From NCBI GenBank assembly GCA_009763385.1, contig CM019823.1, forward strand, positions 32,130,411 through 32,194,410: a stretch of DNA of 64,000 bases, read 5' to 3'. Positions 11,376-23,853 of this stretch are shown here, piece after piece. Source of the stretch: Coix lacryma-jobi var. lacryma-jobi (Eukaryota > Streptophyta > Magnoliopsida > Poales > Poaceae). Position 1 is the first letter of the stretch. Each line of letters opens with the position of its first letter. The notes under the pieces are model-generated. The model was not told where the DNA came from. It saw only the letters and a list, made by a program, of their open reading frames with translations, and searched no databases. Position numbers and translations under genes: made by a program.

Positions 11376-12139
11376 ACATCCGGGAAAGGACGACAGAGCG
11401 GTGGCGGCAATCGGGAGGTTGCGTCGAGGCAATGCTACGAGTTGTGCGACCGTGGCCGTCGGATCCACCTACCATCGAGTTGGTCCAGAATAACCTTAGG
11501 GTTTAGCTGGTTCGCTCTGTAAGTAGTTAGGGGTAGAGTGGGAATTAGGAATAGTTAGAATTAGGATAAGTAGGGGGAGACACCCATCTCCCCATCTATC
11601 TCACTCATTTGCTCTTTGCTTCTAGGGTTTCCTGCTCTCCCAATCCCCTGTTGTAGCTAGCTGAGATCCGCAGAGAACCATACCTCTGTGTACTGGAGAT
11701 TTTGAGGAAGTGAGGCCGTAATCTCACTGTTGTAGCCTGCGGTAGCCACACGGTTGCAATTTCGTGGTTGTGATTCGCGTTTCGTTCGTGTTCTTCGCGG
11801 AATCCTTTTTCTCCATGTTTTTCCCGTTGCTTGATCTCTTTGCTTGGTTCATCTTTTGCAAATCCGTTTGAACCAAGTTGTCCTAGGTCGTGGGGCATTT
11901 CTTTCTGCCGAAGGAATTCACCTCTAACCTCACGGTCTAGGAGATCGATCAATTTTTGTTTCGGGTCAAGTTTTTCTCCCTTTCCCGAAATTCTTCGATT
12001 CATCGATTTGGAGATAGATTCGAGCCATGATCTCTTAGAGATAGCTTACTATCCTCCTTGTGACTCTTCTCACCAAGTTTGATCCCTAGAGGACTTGTTT
12101 TGGGTGAGATCGAGTCGAATCGGTGGACAAATAGGGTGC

Positions 12140-12420
12140 TGCCGGGGTGACCGGACGCTGTCCTCGCGTTGACTGGACACGTCCGGTGTTTGAATGTCGC
12201 GCGGTGATTTTCTGATGTTGACTGGACGCTTCTTCTGCTGTGCGACCGGACTCAACACTTGCACTGTTCACCGTTCTATCTTTCACTGACCGGACGCACT
12301 GCTTTCGACCGGACGCTGTTCGCTTGTGAGTCCGATCAGAAACAGTAAGGTTCCAGAGAGGTTTTCTTGTGACCGGACGCGTCCGGTGGTGACTGACCGG
12401 ACGCAGTCAGAGTCCGGTCC
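12140..12420. repeat. GACCGGACGC motif cluster in the Copia LTR
   Basis: About seven copies of GACCGGACGC or its reverse-complement-like partner ACGTCCGGT, including one near-perfect palindrome GACCGGACGCGTCCGGT at about 12,371. Spacing is irregular. The motif is CpG-rich, so it could be a methylation target or a protein-binding cluster in the LTR. Confidence 0.6.
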
Positions 12421-12693
12421 AAGCTGTTTCGCACAGTTTCGTTCGCCGTTCGTTCATGCGATCTCGGATTTAGTTTTGGACTTTTGTGTTGGGTTTCTAG
12501 AGTCGTGTAGTGTCTCGCTGTGCTTCCTGGAATCATCCACCCTACATCTAGGGTCGTGGACACTAGCGAGCTCTAGGGTTTGCTTTCAGGGTGATTCTCG
12601 GGACAGTGGCTACTAGTTTCCGGTAGGAAATTTTGAAGCTCCCATTCACCCCCCCCCCTCTGGTCGCTTTCTGGTTGCTTTCTCGGTCCTTCA

Positions 12694-13690
12694 CGTTGTC
12701 GTGATCTGGATCTTTCGGAGGAAAAGATCCGGCGGCTGATGGTTGTGATGCTGGTGTCGGCGTTGGAGTTGGCGTCGGAGCAATGATCTCGATGTCCTCG
12801 CGGTTCCATAGAACTTCCATTCCAATTGCCTACCCTAGGTGTCTGACCGATTGTAGGTTTGGATGGTCCAACTCAAAATGTTCCTGGTCGAGAACGTTCC
12901 ATAACGGGCTCACGACCACATAGTCTTCAGGGATGTCTTCTTTGTTGAAGTCATGGATATCGTGGGGTAAAAGTACGCATCCCTCGGCCACCACCATCTT
13001 CTTGGACCTTCTGAACGGGATGAGGAGTTGGACGTGTTGGTTTTCCTGGAAATCCTCATTCGAGACCCTTGGGCGATCCTCGTTCATCGGCAATAAGGTT
13101 TTCTGTTCCTTTGCTTGAGGTTTGGGCAGGCCATGGTGTCAAACATCTTCGACCTCATCGCGACCATCTCCGGGTCGTTGCTCGTGAAGGCTTCCATTAT
13201 TGAGCTTTTGATCATTTCGGCCACACCTTCATTGAAACCCTTCTTATATAGCTCATCATTATACCTCTGCCTGGACTTGTATGTGGCCGCGTCAGATTAC
13301 CACGACTCAACTGACTTCCAGCTCATCTTCGACCCGACACCATGAACGCGGCCACAGTGCTCGGGGGTTCCCAGGACCTCGGTGAGCAAGTCGTGGCCCC
13401 GGCGGACCACGATGTTGTCCTTAAGCTTTGCTTTCTCCATCAAAGTCTTCTCAGTGTCCTCAAGGTGGGGCTCGTTAAACTTGGTCACCCCGGGCTTCAG
13501 CCTCTTCGGAATGCGGGCCCTCATGTAGTCCTTTGCCCTTGGGTCGATGCCCTCGTAAGGATCTGGAACATTAGCAGCCTGTCTTGCTTGTTCTTCTTGG
13601 TGCCACTTGGTCCTATGACCAACAAAGCCAGTCATACCCAAGTGGTGAGGATTCTTGTTCCTCTTCGCGAGCTCACTGAACTTGGGAGAG
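12694..13690 (-). pseudogene. CACTA-A second ORF (ORF2), C-terminal fragment
   Basis: Reading from about 13,690 down, the exon gives KFSELAKRNKNPHHLG, then HQEEQARQAANVPDPYEGI and LTEVLGTPEHCGRVHGVGSKMSW, a pattern typical of the second protein of plant CACTA elements (LGTPEHxGRVxGxG). An in-frame TAA follows KSVESW near 13,297; coding-like sequence continues (DAATYKSRQRYNDELYKK). A one-base frameshift lies near 13,110, then open sequence runs to a TAG near 12,830 and on to the Copia LTR at 12,694. A splice acceptor-like AG fits near 13,688. In related elements such proteins bind subterminal repeats; that role is inferred. The 3' end is off-window beyond the Copia insertion. Confidence 0.7.
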
Positions 13691-13830
13691 TAGTAGTACA
13701 GGGAGAGAGGGGTAGGGAGAGGAGTAGTGCAATAGTATAGAGTAGTAACAGAGGAGTAGTAGGGAGAGTAGTATAGAGTAGTACAGGGAAAGAGGAGTAG
13801 TATAGAGAGGAATAGCGGAGAGTGATAGTA
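13680..13830. repeat. GTAGTA/GGGAGAG low-complexity tract
   Basis: Purine-rich AGTAGTA and GGGAGAG repeats in the presumed first intron of CACTA-A ORF2, followed by two near-copies of a ~55-bp sequence (GGCAAATGCATAGTGTAAAAA ... TAGGCAGGAAATAG; about 13,838-13,970). Confidence 0.6.
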
Positions 13831-13899
13831 TACAGTAGTGGCAAATGCATAGTGTAAAAAAGCATCAAATTGCATCATAGGCAGGAAATAGAAAAGCAT

Positions 13900-15060
13900 C
13901 ACATGGCATCATAGGTAGCGGCAAATGCATAGTGTAAAAAGCAACAAATTGCATTATAGGCAGGAAATAGAACACTGGAGTAGGGGAGAGAGGAATAGGC
14001 AAAGATCAGGAACACTTGAACAGCAGAGTTTGCTCAGGATCGAGTAATACATGAGATGGAAAATACAGCTGTTGCTGTGTGCCAGAGCTCAGTGTACCTT
14101 TTAATGAGTAAGAGGTGTGGTCAAATTAGTTTCAGAAACCTGTGGTCAAATTAGTTTAAGAAATCCAAAGGTGCCCTGGAACCCAAAGCATAACTGAAAC
14201 ATAGTAGGGAGTAGTAGTACATGAAATATATGGACAGAACTGTTCAGATTTCTGGACAGAACTGTGCACCTCTTACTTGTTTTGTGCATAACCAGAGTTT
14301 TGGACCACCAAAAAGGATGATCCAAGACAATTTAGAAAGCTTAGCTAATTTCCTACAAACTTGTTATAATAGGTTCGAACAGATTCTAAAGTATTATAGG
14401 TCAAATATTTCAAACAACTAAATTTGTCCAGGTTCTGGACAGATTGAATTTCCCCACATCCTAAGGCCATAACTGGAGTTCCTGTTTACTAAAAACTGTG
14501 ATCCTTACTATTCTGGAAAGCTTGTGAAATTCCCTACAACTTCCTTATTATGGTCAAAAGAAAATTTACAAGTTATTCAGCTCAAACCGTTTAGGTTCCC
14601 AAAACTGTCTAGAGAGCATCACAGATTTGAAATGGCAGTTCAACCAGGTCATATCTCCTAAACCATTAGACCTAAAATTATTAATTTTTAGGAAAAGTTG
14701 GATATGGAAGTGTACTGCAACTTTGATATATAATATTTCCACAGAAAACCTCATTTTCTTTATGGAAATGTCCTCCCAACCAAAACTTTTCCTTCAGGGC
14801 ATATATACTAAAATGTCCTCCCAACCAAAACTTCTCCTCAGGTCATAGAAATGTCCTCCCTACCATTAGACCTAAAATGGAAGTTCAACACATAGTGATC
14901 CCAACAGTTTCGCCTTGGCAAAGAAAACCAGAGTTACTCTATAAGATCTACAATTAGGAGGCAAAACCAATGTACCTTTTAATGAGTAAGAGGTGTCATA
15001 CAACGATAGCATCACAAATTTCAGTTCTACAAATTTCAGTTCAGAGAATTGTAAAAGATG
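13900..15060. other. AT-rich intron-like spacer of CACTA-A ORF2
   Basis: There is no convincing coding frame on either strand. It lies between the ORF2 fragment and a GC-rich block that may be its 5' exon. A 26-bp exact direct repeat (beginning TGTACCTTTTAATGAG) occurs at 14,093-14,118 and 14,971-14,996. Short repeats of AAATGTCCTCCCAACCAAAAC-type lie at about 14,767-14,850. Confidence 0.5.
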
Positions 15061-15590
15061 TAATACTCACATTGTACCGGCGGAGGTCGGTGGAGCGAGG
15101 TCGGAGATTATGGAACGAGCAAGGGGGTCACGACGGCGGGTCGAGGCGGGAGGTCGGAGCGAGCAAGGAAGAGAACGAGTACCTCTCCTCAGGTCGCTGG
15201 CGGAGGTCGGAGCTAGGGTTCTCGACGGAGGTCAAGGTCGAGGTGTGGCTCCCGCTCTGGCTTCGGCGGCGTGGCGTGGCTCCGGCTCCGGCTTCGGCGC
15301 CGTGGCGTGCCTCCGGCGTGGTCGAGGTCAAGTGGCTCTGGCGTGCTCGTGGCGTGCTCGAGGCGTGGCTCCGGCTCCGACGGCGCTAGGGCACCAGCAG
15401 TGGAGGACGAGGCGTGGCTAGGGCACCAGTAGTAGAGGCATGGCTAGGGCTTCAGCGGTGGAGGACGACCGACAATGGCGACGGCGGCGCACGCGGGAGA
15501 TTTGGGCAGCCCTTCGGGATCGGCACGGGAGAAGAGGACGACTTGCCCACTTTGGCCGGGGGCTGGGTATATATAGGGTAGCAATAACCG
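15060..15590 (-). other. GC-rich block, candidate 5' exon and leader of CACTA-A ORF2
   Basis: Strongly GC-rich with GGCGTGGCTCCGGCTCC-type repeats. On the minus strand it runs from a TATATATA box through a possible leader towards the ORF2 fragment. Several short frames are open but none is recognisable. The reading as the 5' exon is inferred from position, and the abundant CpG suggests it is not plain intron. Confidence 0.35.
15568..15575 (-). promoter_or_regulatory. Possible TATA box for CACTA-A ORF2
   Basis: TATATATA, reading CTATATATAC on the minus strand, stands between the internal repeat cluster (15,591-15,712) and the GC-rich block downstream in the minus sense. Position and composition fit a promoter. 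No transcript evidence is available. Confidence 0.35.
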
Positions 15591-15712
15591 CAGCGGGCAT
15601 TTATAGGGCCCGCTGCGGTAAATATTAACCACAAGAGGCATCTTAAGTTGCCCGCTGCGGTTAATAGGTATTACCGCAGCGGGCTCTTATGTTGCTCGCT
15701 GCGGGTAAGACT
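15591..15712. repeat. Internal cluster of CACTA-A subterminal-type repeats
   Basis: Four to five copies of CCGCAGCGGGC or GCCCGCTGCGG, some within inverted pairs, the same motif as in the right subterminal region (29,760-29,960). The cluster lies between the end of the transposase gene and the presumed start of ORF2 rather than at an element end; no TIR is adjacent. Confidence 0.75.
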
Positions 15713-18456
15713 TGTAGATTTTAAGTTAATTTAATAATAACATAATAATAAATAAATTGCAAAACTTATTATTAGTATTGGTTCATTTATTGCAGAACAA
15801 ATATTTTACTTTTTGATAATTATTTCTAGGCCCACTATTTTATTACAAAACTTGTCTCCAATACTATTACATAACTTGTCCACTACTTTATTACATAGAC
15901 ATGTGGCATGTATACATCTCATTTTGGTGCTGGCGCTTTCACGGACTGCTTCTCACCATCAGGACGGGCCCAGGGCTTCATACCGCTCTTGTTGCAATGG
16001 TCCTCAACGGCCTTGATCTTCTTTGCAAAATCGGTAAAAAGCTAGAGCTCTGCATAGTTGTTGTATTGTTCTGGGCTTTGGACCCCATCATCTCCAACAA
16101 TCCGCTGCTTTCCTTACACGACCACATGCCTCTTTGGGTCCTCTGGATAGATATAGTAGGCCACTTGCGCGACATTGGTTACAAGTACCCATTGGTCATC
16201 TTTGTACCCGATACTTTTGAGGTTCACGGTGGTTAGCCCAAAACTGTCGACCGCAACCGCTTTGGGGTTGACCCAGTGGCACTGAAAGACGGTTACGCAT
16301 ACGTCCTTGTCGTAGTCAAGTTCCCATATTTTTTGATCTGCCCATAGTATTGCGTCCTCGTATTTGTGGCCGCGTCAACACCCTCATATCGAACACTGCA
16401 GTTCTGTGCCACGCTCTTCTTGTCCTTCTCTTTCATGTGGAACCTGTACCCCCTGACATCGTACCCTTGCCACGTCGTGACTTGGCTTGATGGGCCTAGC
16501 ACAAGCTTCTGCACAGTCTCCGTATCTTCATCATCAGGGCATCTTTCTAGGGGTACGTGTTGCTCTTTGAGCCAGTCTATGAAACTGTTCTTGTGCTCGT
16601 TCTGAACCCATGCCTCTGTTAGTTGTCCGTCATTAGCGGCGCAGATCTCTTCTATGTGCCTCTTGACATATTTCTCCATGCTCACCAATTGATGAAGGAT
16701 GTTGTAATGAGCTTGTTCAACTCCTTGTATGGTATATCCGTGTGTACTTTTTGGCCCGTGCACCCGATGCCCGCGGTTTTGCCCTCGTGCTGATGGACAG
16801 GCAACCCAATCGCCCTCCCATCTTTTATGTACCTCATACACCAGTTCACTGTCTCCTCGGTTGTGTACGCCTCGATCATAGAGCCCTCCGGGTGAGCATG
16901 GTTATGAACATATCTATTGAGGGTGGACATGAACCGCTCGTACGTCCACATCTCGTGCAGGTACACATGGCCCAATTGCTCGATCTGATCCACCATGTGC
17001 ATCATCAGGTGTACCATAATATCAAAATATGACGGGGGAAAGCACATCTCGAGCTGGCGAAGGGTCTCCACGATGAAGTCCTTCAGGGCAGGGAGGTCAG
17101 CCTTACCGATGACCTTCTACGTGATGCGGTTAAAGAAGTATAATATCCGAGTGACCACCATCTTCATATACTCTGGACCGATAACCCTTATCACAATTGG
17201 AAGGAACACCGTCAGCATGATGTGACAATCATGTGCGTTGTAGTCGGTCAATGTGAGGTCTTTCAAGGAGACGAGGCTCTTGATGTTGGAAGAGAAACTG
17301 GTTGGCACCTTGATACCCCTGAGAAGCTTGAGCATGGCAGTCTTCTCGCCATGCCTTAGGTTTTAGGCCGCACCTGGAAGATCGACTTTACCATTATGAG
17401 GTGACCCAGGGTGTAGGTCCTGCCTGATGCCCTGGTTGAGAAGATCCGTCCGTGACTTCAGACCATCCTTCCTCTTGCCCGGGATGTCCAGCAGGACACC
17501 GATCGTGCTATCGAAGACGTTCTTCTCGAGATGCATGCAGTCGATGGCATGAGGTGTTTTCAGTGTCTTCCAATATGACAGGTACTCGAAGAAAATCGAC
17601 CTCTTCTTGAAAGGAACAGAGGGGACATACTGCAACGCTTCCTCCGTCTTGTCTCGATTTTGCTTCCTCGTTTGTTTTGTCCCCTCCTCTGGTGGCTTCT
17701 TCTTCTTCTTCCCGAAATCGATCTGATCAATATCCTTCACCATCTCATACACCTTTGGCCCCCCAACTAGTCTGCGCCGGTGGTTCACCCTGTGGCTCGT
17801 CCTGATCATCGAACAATTGATTCATGACACTTCTTCTATATTTGTGCCTTTTTGGAAGGAACCTCTTGTGCCTCATGTAGACCATCTAGTTCGATCCCTT
17901 GAGGTAAGTGTAGCATGTCCCGTCGATGCACATTACACAGCCGGTCTTCCCTTTGATCTGCCCCGACAGTGAGAAGAGGTCGGGGTAGTCGGTGATGGTG
18001 ACAAAGATGATGGCTTTTAGGGTGAACTTCTCCTTGAGGGACGCATCCACCATCTCGACCCCAACATCAAATAGCTCCTTCATTTCCTCCATTACCGGCT
18101 CTAGGAAAACATCGATATCGTTGCCGGGCTGCTTGGGTCCCGAGATAAGCATGGTCAGCAGAAGATACCTGCGCCTCTGACACAGATGGGGAGGTAGGTT
18201 GTAGATGGTCAGTATGACCGGCCAGGTGCTGTGGGAGCTACTCAACTTGCCGAACGGATTCATCCCGTCGGTGCTCAGTGCGAACCGAACGTTCCTGGGA
18301 TCTTTGCCAAATTGCGGGTAGGCCTTGCCAAAATCTTTCCACTGCTGGCCATCGGAGGGGTGCCGCAGCATGCCATCATCCTTCAAGCGGTCAGCTGATG
18401 CATGCCAGGACATGAGCTTCATGTCCTCTGGGTTCCCAAATAGCGCATGCAGGCGG

Positions 18457-20866
18457 TGAAGGGTCGAGATGGCGGACTAAAGGGGGGGGTGAATAGTCCT
18501 TTTTAAAAACTTAAACTTAATTGCAGCGGAATGGCTAACCGAAATAAATGCGGAATTAAAACTATCGATCTAGCCAGGACTACACCCCTCTACTTATACT
18601 CTATGACACCTTATAAAAGATCCTAAACAATGCAAATAAGGTGTCGGGCTAGCTAAAGCTCACCTAACCAATTCTAGAAGCAAGGTCACACAATCCTATG
18701 CCACTAGTACTTTAAGCACGAGGGAGCTCCTACACAAACTAGCAAGCAAAGCACAAAGCCTAAGCTCACTAGCAATGCTCAATAACAAGGCTACACAGGC
18801 CAAATTAGAGAGCTCAACTTAGCTACACAAACTAGATAGCTACACAAGCACAATATGTATGAAAGTAAATATAAGCTTATGTATGGAGATTGCAAACCAC
18901 CGAGAAGAGTAGACAATGTTGACACGGTGATTTTTCCCCGAGGTTCACTTGGTTGCCATCAAGCTAGTCCCCGTTGTGTCGACCACACACTTTGGTAGTT
19001 CGGCGGCTAATAGGCACCACACCTAGCTCGACACTCGAGCGCCGCAAGAACTCACCCACAAGTGAGGGTAACTCAATGACACGCGCAATCCACTAGAGTT
19101 GCTCTTCGCGATCCCCGCGGGGCGAGCACAATGCCCCTCACAATCCTTCTCCGGAGCCACGCACAATCTTCACGCGGGCTTCACGACGGAGACTCGATCA
19201 CCAAGCCGTCTAGGAGGTGGCAACCTCCAAGAGTAATAAGCACCACCGGCTTGCAACTCGAACACCTAGTGCCACTCGATGCAATCTCTCAAAGCAACGC
19301 ACTAGAATCGCTCACTCGCAATAGATCTGCACACTAGCAAGCACAAGCGAGTTAGAGGGCTCCCAAGCACATCCACACAAGCCACCAAGGCTTTGGAGTG
19401 CACCAACACCGACCTAGGGCCGGCTACAACGACTATATATAGAGGGGGGAGGGCGGTGGCCCGATCCCCACCTTTTTGCGCTTTGCCGGTAGTACCGGCC
19501 CCTCCTGGGCGGTAGTACCGGCCTTGGTCAAACTAGCCGTTTCCTCACATCCCGCTGATTAAGGCGAAGTACCGATCCCTGGTCGGTTCCTCCGAGGTCG
19601 GTAGTACCGAGTTAATGGCGGTACTACCGCCAGGCCAAAATCGCCGCGAACAGAGAGCTCTGCGAAAAACCAGTCACTACCGACCTTGCGTCGGTACCAC
19701 CGTGGGCGGTAGTACCGAGGTAATGGCGGTACTACCGGCAAGCCATTTTTCAAAACAACAGAGAGCCTCGCGAAAAACCAGCCACTACCGACCTTGCGTC
19801 GGTACCACCGTGGGCGGTAGTACCGAGGTAATGGCGGTACTACCGACAAGCCATTTTTCAGAAACTACAGAGAGCCTCGCGAAACTCCTCAGGGCCACGG
19901 TACCACCGACCATCCGGTCGGTACCACCGCCGGCGGTAGTACCGAGGTAATAGCGGTACCACCGCCAGGCCAAAAACGTCCCATTACAGAGAGGGCTGCA
20001 CGCAGCACCTATGGGCGGTACCACCGACCACCCTGGTCGGTACCACCGACCATACACAGAAAACTCCATTTTCTTCTCCGTTTTGATCCAAACCAACTCC
20101 AACAACTTCTCCTTTGCAAATGTGCTAACACCAACAAGTGTACAACATCATGTGCATGTGTGTTAGCATTTTCACAAACATATTCAAAAGATTTTCACTT
20201 GCTCTCACCACGCCACTCGATCTTAGTAACATCGCAAAGTTAGATCGCTCAAGTGGCACTAGATGACCGATATGCAAACAAGTTTGCTCCTCTTAATAGT
20301 ACGGCCATCTATCCTAAACCCGGTCATAATCTTCTCTACACACCTATGACCGGTGAAATGAAATGCCCTACAAATATACCTTTGCCTTGCGCATTCCATT
20401 CCATCTCCTTCGGTGTTGATGCAACACATGCACCAACCTATCTTCAAATGATATGATCCACTTCATATCATCACATGGCCTCCATGGTCCATCGATCTTG
20501 ACATCACTTGCTCTTCACCATCGCTTCGGTCCTTTGGCGCCAAGTCTTGCTTAAGCCTCCCGACACTCGGTACCAACGGCTTCAAAGCCTCAACTTGCCC
20601 TTCACCTTCGCAACCGGTCCATCAAGCCAAGTCTTGCCTTGATCTTCTCCATCTTAGCCATATGACCACATGTCATGTCACATATGCAATAAGCTCCTTC
20701 ATCACATGTATGAGCCTTGCAACATCTTCCAAGCCATTTCACCTCTATGGCATATGTTGCTCACACATGATCACCTATGGACTAATCACCTGTGTAATTT
20801 ACTTCAAACACCATTAGTCCACCTAAAGTTGTCACTCAATTACCAAAACCAAACTAGGACCTTTCA
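18457..20866 (-). repeat. 3' LTR of the gag-only element (left on the + strand)
   Basis: This 2,410-bp copy differs from its partner in a G-run (8 versus 9, near 18,482), at about 18,957 (T versus C) and at about 19,326 (T versus C). It contains the GGTAGTACCG array. Confidence 0.92.
19480..20055. repeat. GGCGGTAGTACCG palindromic tandem array in the LTR
   Basis: Many copies of GGTAGTACCG, GCGGTACTACCG and GTCGGTACCACCG, mostly self-complementary. Within it three ~118-bp units (about 19,605-19,880) repeat: palindrome, GCCAAAATCG or GCCATTTTTC, CAGAGAG, GCGAAAAACCAG, CACTACCGACCTTGCG. The array recurs in the right LTR at about 26,909-27,484. It accounts for short spurious frames on both strands. 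Confidence 0.85.
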
Positions 20867-23853
20867 ATCTCCCCCTTTTTGGTAATTGATGACAACTCTA
20901 CAAAGATATGGAAATTAAGCTCTTTGGATTCTATGTTACTTATCCAACATTAAGACCATATTAGAGAATTTGGATAAGCACCATACAACCCGACTTTGTA
21001 GTGTTAACTCCCCCTACATGTGTGCTCAAATGGTTTGGTTTCAAGCTTGCACACATGCATAAATATGAAATTTGTGGGAGTGTTAGCACTACTAAGTGAT
21101 GCTAAGGTATACATGATGAAATTTTACCTTTGAAGCGTGCATACCACATTTGATTCATCCTTAGCATCGAAGAGTAGCTAGACATCATAAAAACTAGAAA
21201 CACTCCGTGAGATCAACATTAATAGCAAGGGTCTAGTTTTGCATTAAAAACACAAGTCTAGCTATTAACCTATGCATGCTAGTTATCAATTCATCAATTA
21301 AATCCTATAACTAGCATACACCACACAATCATGCATAAAAAATTTTAAAACTTATGCAATGCAAGCAAGCACATGATTATGCACATATCAAATGCAACAA
21401 CCAAGTTCATGAGCTTGCTCCCCCTACTTGTGTGCTCTCATTGTCCAAGAATTTTGATCCTTCAATCTTGCTCCCTCTTGATCCATGTCCATCTTCTTTT
21501 CTCCCTCTTTGTCCTTGACATATCATAATTGACATATCTTTTCCATAACTTCTCCCCCTTTGTCATCAATGACCATAAAAGGTATGCTCTTTTCTCACAA
21601 AGGGTGACACTAGGGTAGATGGTTGACACTTTAGGCTTCATTTTTGATGGACACTACTATATGTGTTGGAATGAAACCCACTTGAAGGATCTTTGACCTT
21701 GATACCACTAGGTGGGGCACCTCCCTTATGTCATAGCATGGGTCATCCAATTGATAAACTTGAGCTCTTGTTGGAGAGGGATGCTTTGCTTGATTTGATC
21801 ACTTATAGTTGAGGATCACTTGAAGTCTTGTAGGATACCACTTGAATGAAAGTTTAAACTTGATATCCATTTGCATTATTGTCTTCTTCTTGAACTCTTG
21901 TCGTCTTCATGAGCTTCTCATTTGTGACTTGAACTAGGCAATATTGCATAAGATATCTAACTCGGTTTGCTCTAGAGTAAGCTTCTTCACACATCTTTCA
22001 ATGGTTATCTTACTCATGTTGAATTAGACACTTGAATGTTCATCTTCTAGATCAAGTACTTGGGTTCACTAGCTCATGAACAAATTCACATACTATCCAC
22101 TAGATCATATAGTCAATCAAGCAATAGTGGTAGGCTATGAATTTAAACTTTTCAATTGTTATGCATGATCCTATTGAGCATGTACTATATGCACTAACCG
22201 CATACTAGTAAGGGATGAATATGATCATGCACATTACAATGATACCTTTGCTATCTTGGAGTAGAGGATAGTCATTTGATTCCAATTAAGCTCCAAATAG
22301 CAATGTGAAGTCCATGGTGAAGACCAATATATACCAATTGATAGAACAAATCTTCACTCATATGATTAAGTGCGCTATCTTGTTGTGGTTGGCTTGCTTC
22401 TTCATTTGAACATAGCTTGCATATGAATACCACTTGAATTGTCATGATTTGCTTTACTATCTTGCATGTTGCTTGCTTTGCTTGGTCAATCCTTTCATTG
22501 CTTCAACTAAGCATCTCAAATATCCTTTGAATCACCACTTCCATATTAGCCTTCCAAGTATCATACTTGGTTAACCTACCAAAGGCGGCAAGCCCCTACA
22601 AAAGGGAGAAGTGACCTCTCTCCAAAGAACCATCCTTGATACTCACTTGAATTGACCTTGTTTGATTGATCCAATTAAACTCTTCTTGAAAATGTGACTT
22701 TGAATTCCTCTTTGAGTCCTTTTCTTTCTTCCAAATGATCTTCAATTTGATACTAGAGCTTGATCTTTATCTTCATCTTGATGTTGGTCTTGATCTTCAA
22801 TTTGAGTACCAAATGTGTGCCAAATACACTTCCCAATCACATGAACTTGTACTCATATTTGCCATACTTCTAGCTCATCTCAAAACCAAACATAGGTCCC
22901 TCAACCACTTTATAAACATGATTCCAACTTGAGGGCCTTTCAATCAAAGTGACTCTAAATCAATCCAATATTTGTCACTTTTCTGGCAGATTCTGTCCTT
23001 CTCAAAGAAACATGCATATCTCCCAAAATATAAGTCCAATGACCATGAAATTTGGTGGAGATGTGTCTCACTATGTATTCTAGCAGCCATAAAAATTTGA
23101 GCTTCATTGACTTTCTAGATTGCTACCAGATTTCAATTCTTTCCATAGTACTACATGCTGAAAACTGCTGCACAATAGTTGACAAGATCTACTCCAAAAC
23201 CAAAGTACATCTTATCCAATAATCATGAATTTTGCACAGCAGCTAATATCATAAGTGTAGAGCATGTGTACCAAATTTCAAGCCAATCCAAAAAGATTTG
23301 ATCATCCAAACATGGCTATCTTCTCAGCTCACTCAGATTTTGCAATATTGAACAACTTTGAGCAATTGAGCTATACTCTACCAATTTGAATCAAACTTGA
23401 AGCTAACTTGTTTGAACAATCTCACAAGACATACATCCATTCAAATCACTTACTAAAAGAAGTCTCATGAACATATCCATTCAAACTAACTCAATTTTGA
23501 TCACTAAGCATCAAATCCATTCAATCATCTTATAGCAAGCAACATATGCATATATATCCGATTCAATTATCTCATATGCATCTAAAATAATACGATCAAC
23601 TAGAGATATACCTTAGTAGCTCATGATCATCCAAAAGCAAGCTTCAACTAAATTTGATTGCAAGCCTTCAAATATTCCATTTTACCACCACAACTTGATC
23701 TTTTGCACTTGTATGTTATAGCACTTGGACTTCACTCTTTTGTCTTGGCATTGGGATGGATTTGCACTAAGCTTCATTACTTGATTCACTCACATGATGA
23801 TCAACATAGAACAAATTGAATCAAGTCTCCAATGCCATGGTACCTACACGCAA
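20867..23853 (-). other. AT-rich untranslated interior of the gag-only element, with polypurine tract
   Basis: About 3 kb with no coding frame, where pol would lie in a full element. The polypurine tract reads AAAAAGGGGGAGAT on the minus strand (20,867-20,880), directly next to the 3' LTR. The rest is Leu/Ser-type AT-rich sequence with no protein motif found on either strand. Confidence 0.8.

Larger units (their letters stand above)
1..12693 (+). mobile_element. Decayed Copia LTR retrotransposon, SIRE/Maximus-like, 5' LTR off-window
   Basis: The order is primer-binding site, gag, protease, integrase, reverse transcriptase, RNase H, a long 3' untranslated region, polypurine tract and 3' LTR, which is the Ty1/Copia order. 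Coding parts lie in several frames with many stops and frameshifts, so it cannot code for its own movement. The window seems to start at the last bases (CA) of the 5' LTR, because a primer-binding site follows at once. A 3.26-kb LTR element is inserted in gag (790-4,053). The right end abuts the second ORF of CACTA-A, so I infer this Copia inserted into that CACTA. The SIRE/Maximus assignment rests on the second zinc-knuckle region, the protease-integrase style and the 1.6-kb gap between pol and LTR; it is not proven. The 5' target duplication cannot be checked. Confidence 0.85.
10756..12693 (+). repeat. Copia 3' LTR (about 1.94 kb)
   Basis: It starts TG directly after the polypurine tract and ends ...CTTCA at 12,693 after a C9 run. 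The end is set by analogy with the gag-only element in this window, whose LTR also ends TTCA, and because CACTA-A coding sequence resumes at once on the other side. The 5' partner is off-window, so neither identity nor target duplication can be checked. Confidence 0.65.

Noticed and set aside
11036..11522. Overlapping frames of 124-197 codons on both strands in the Copia LTR
   Set aside because: They arise from the GGGCCTCAAAACC array; the residues simply repeat the palindrome unit.
19559..20105. Frames rich in VVPPLPRYYRPRWYRR on the minus strand, with + partners
   Set aside because: Translation of the GGTAGTACCG array in an LTR; identical frames recur in the other LTR.
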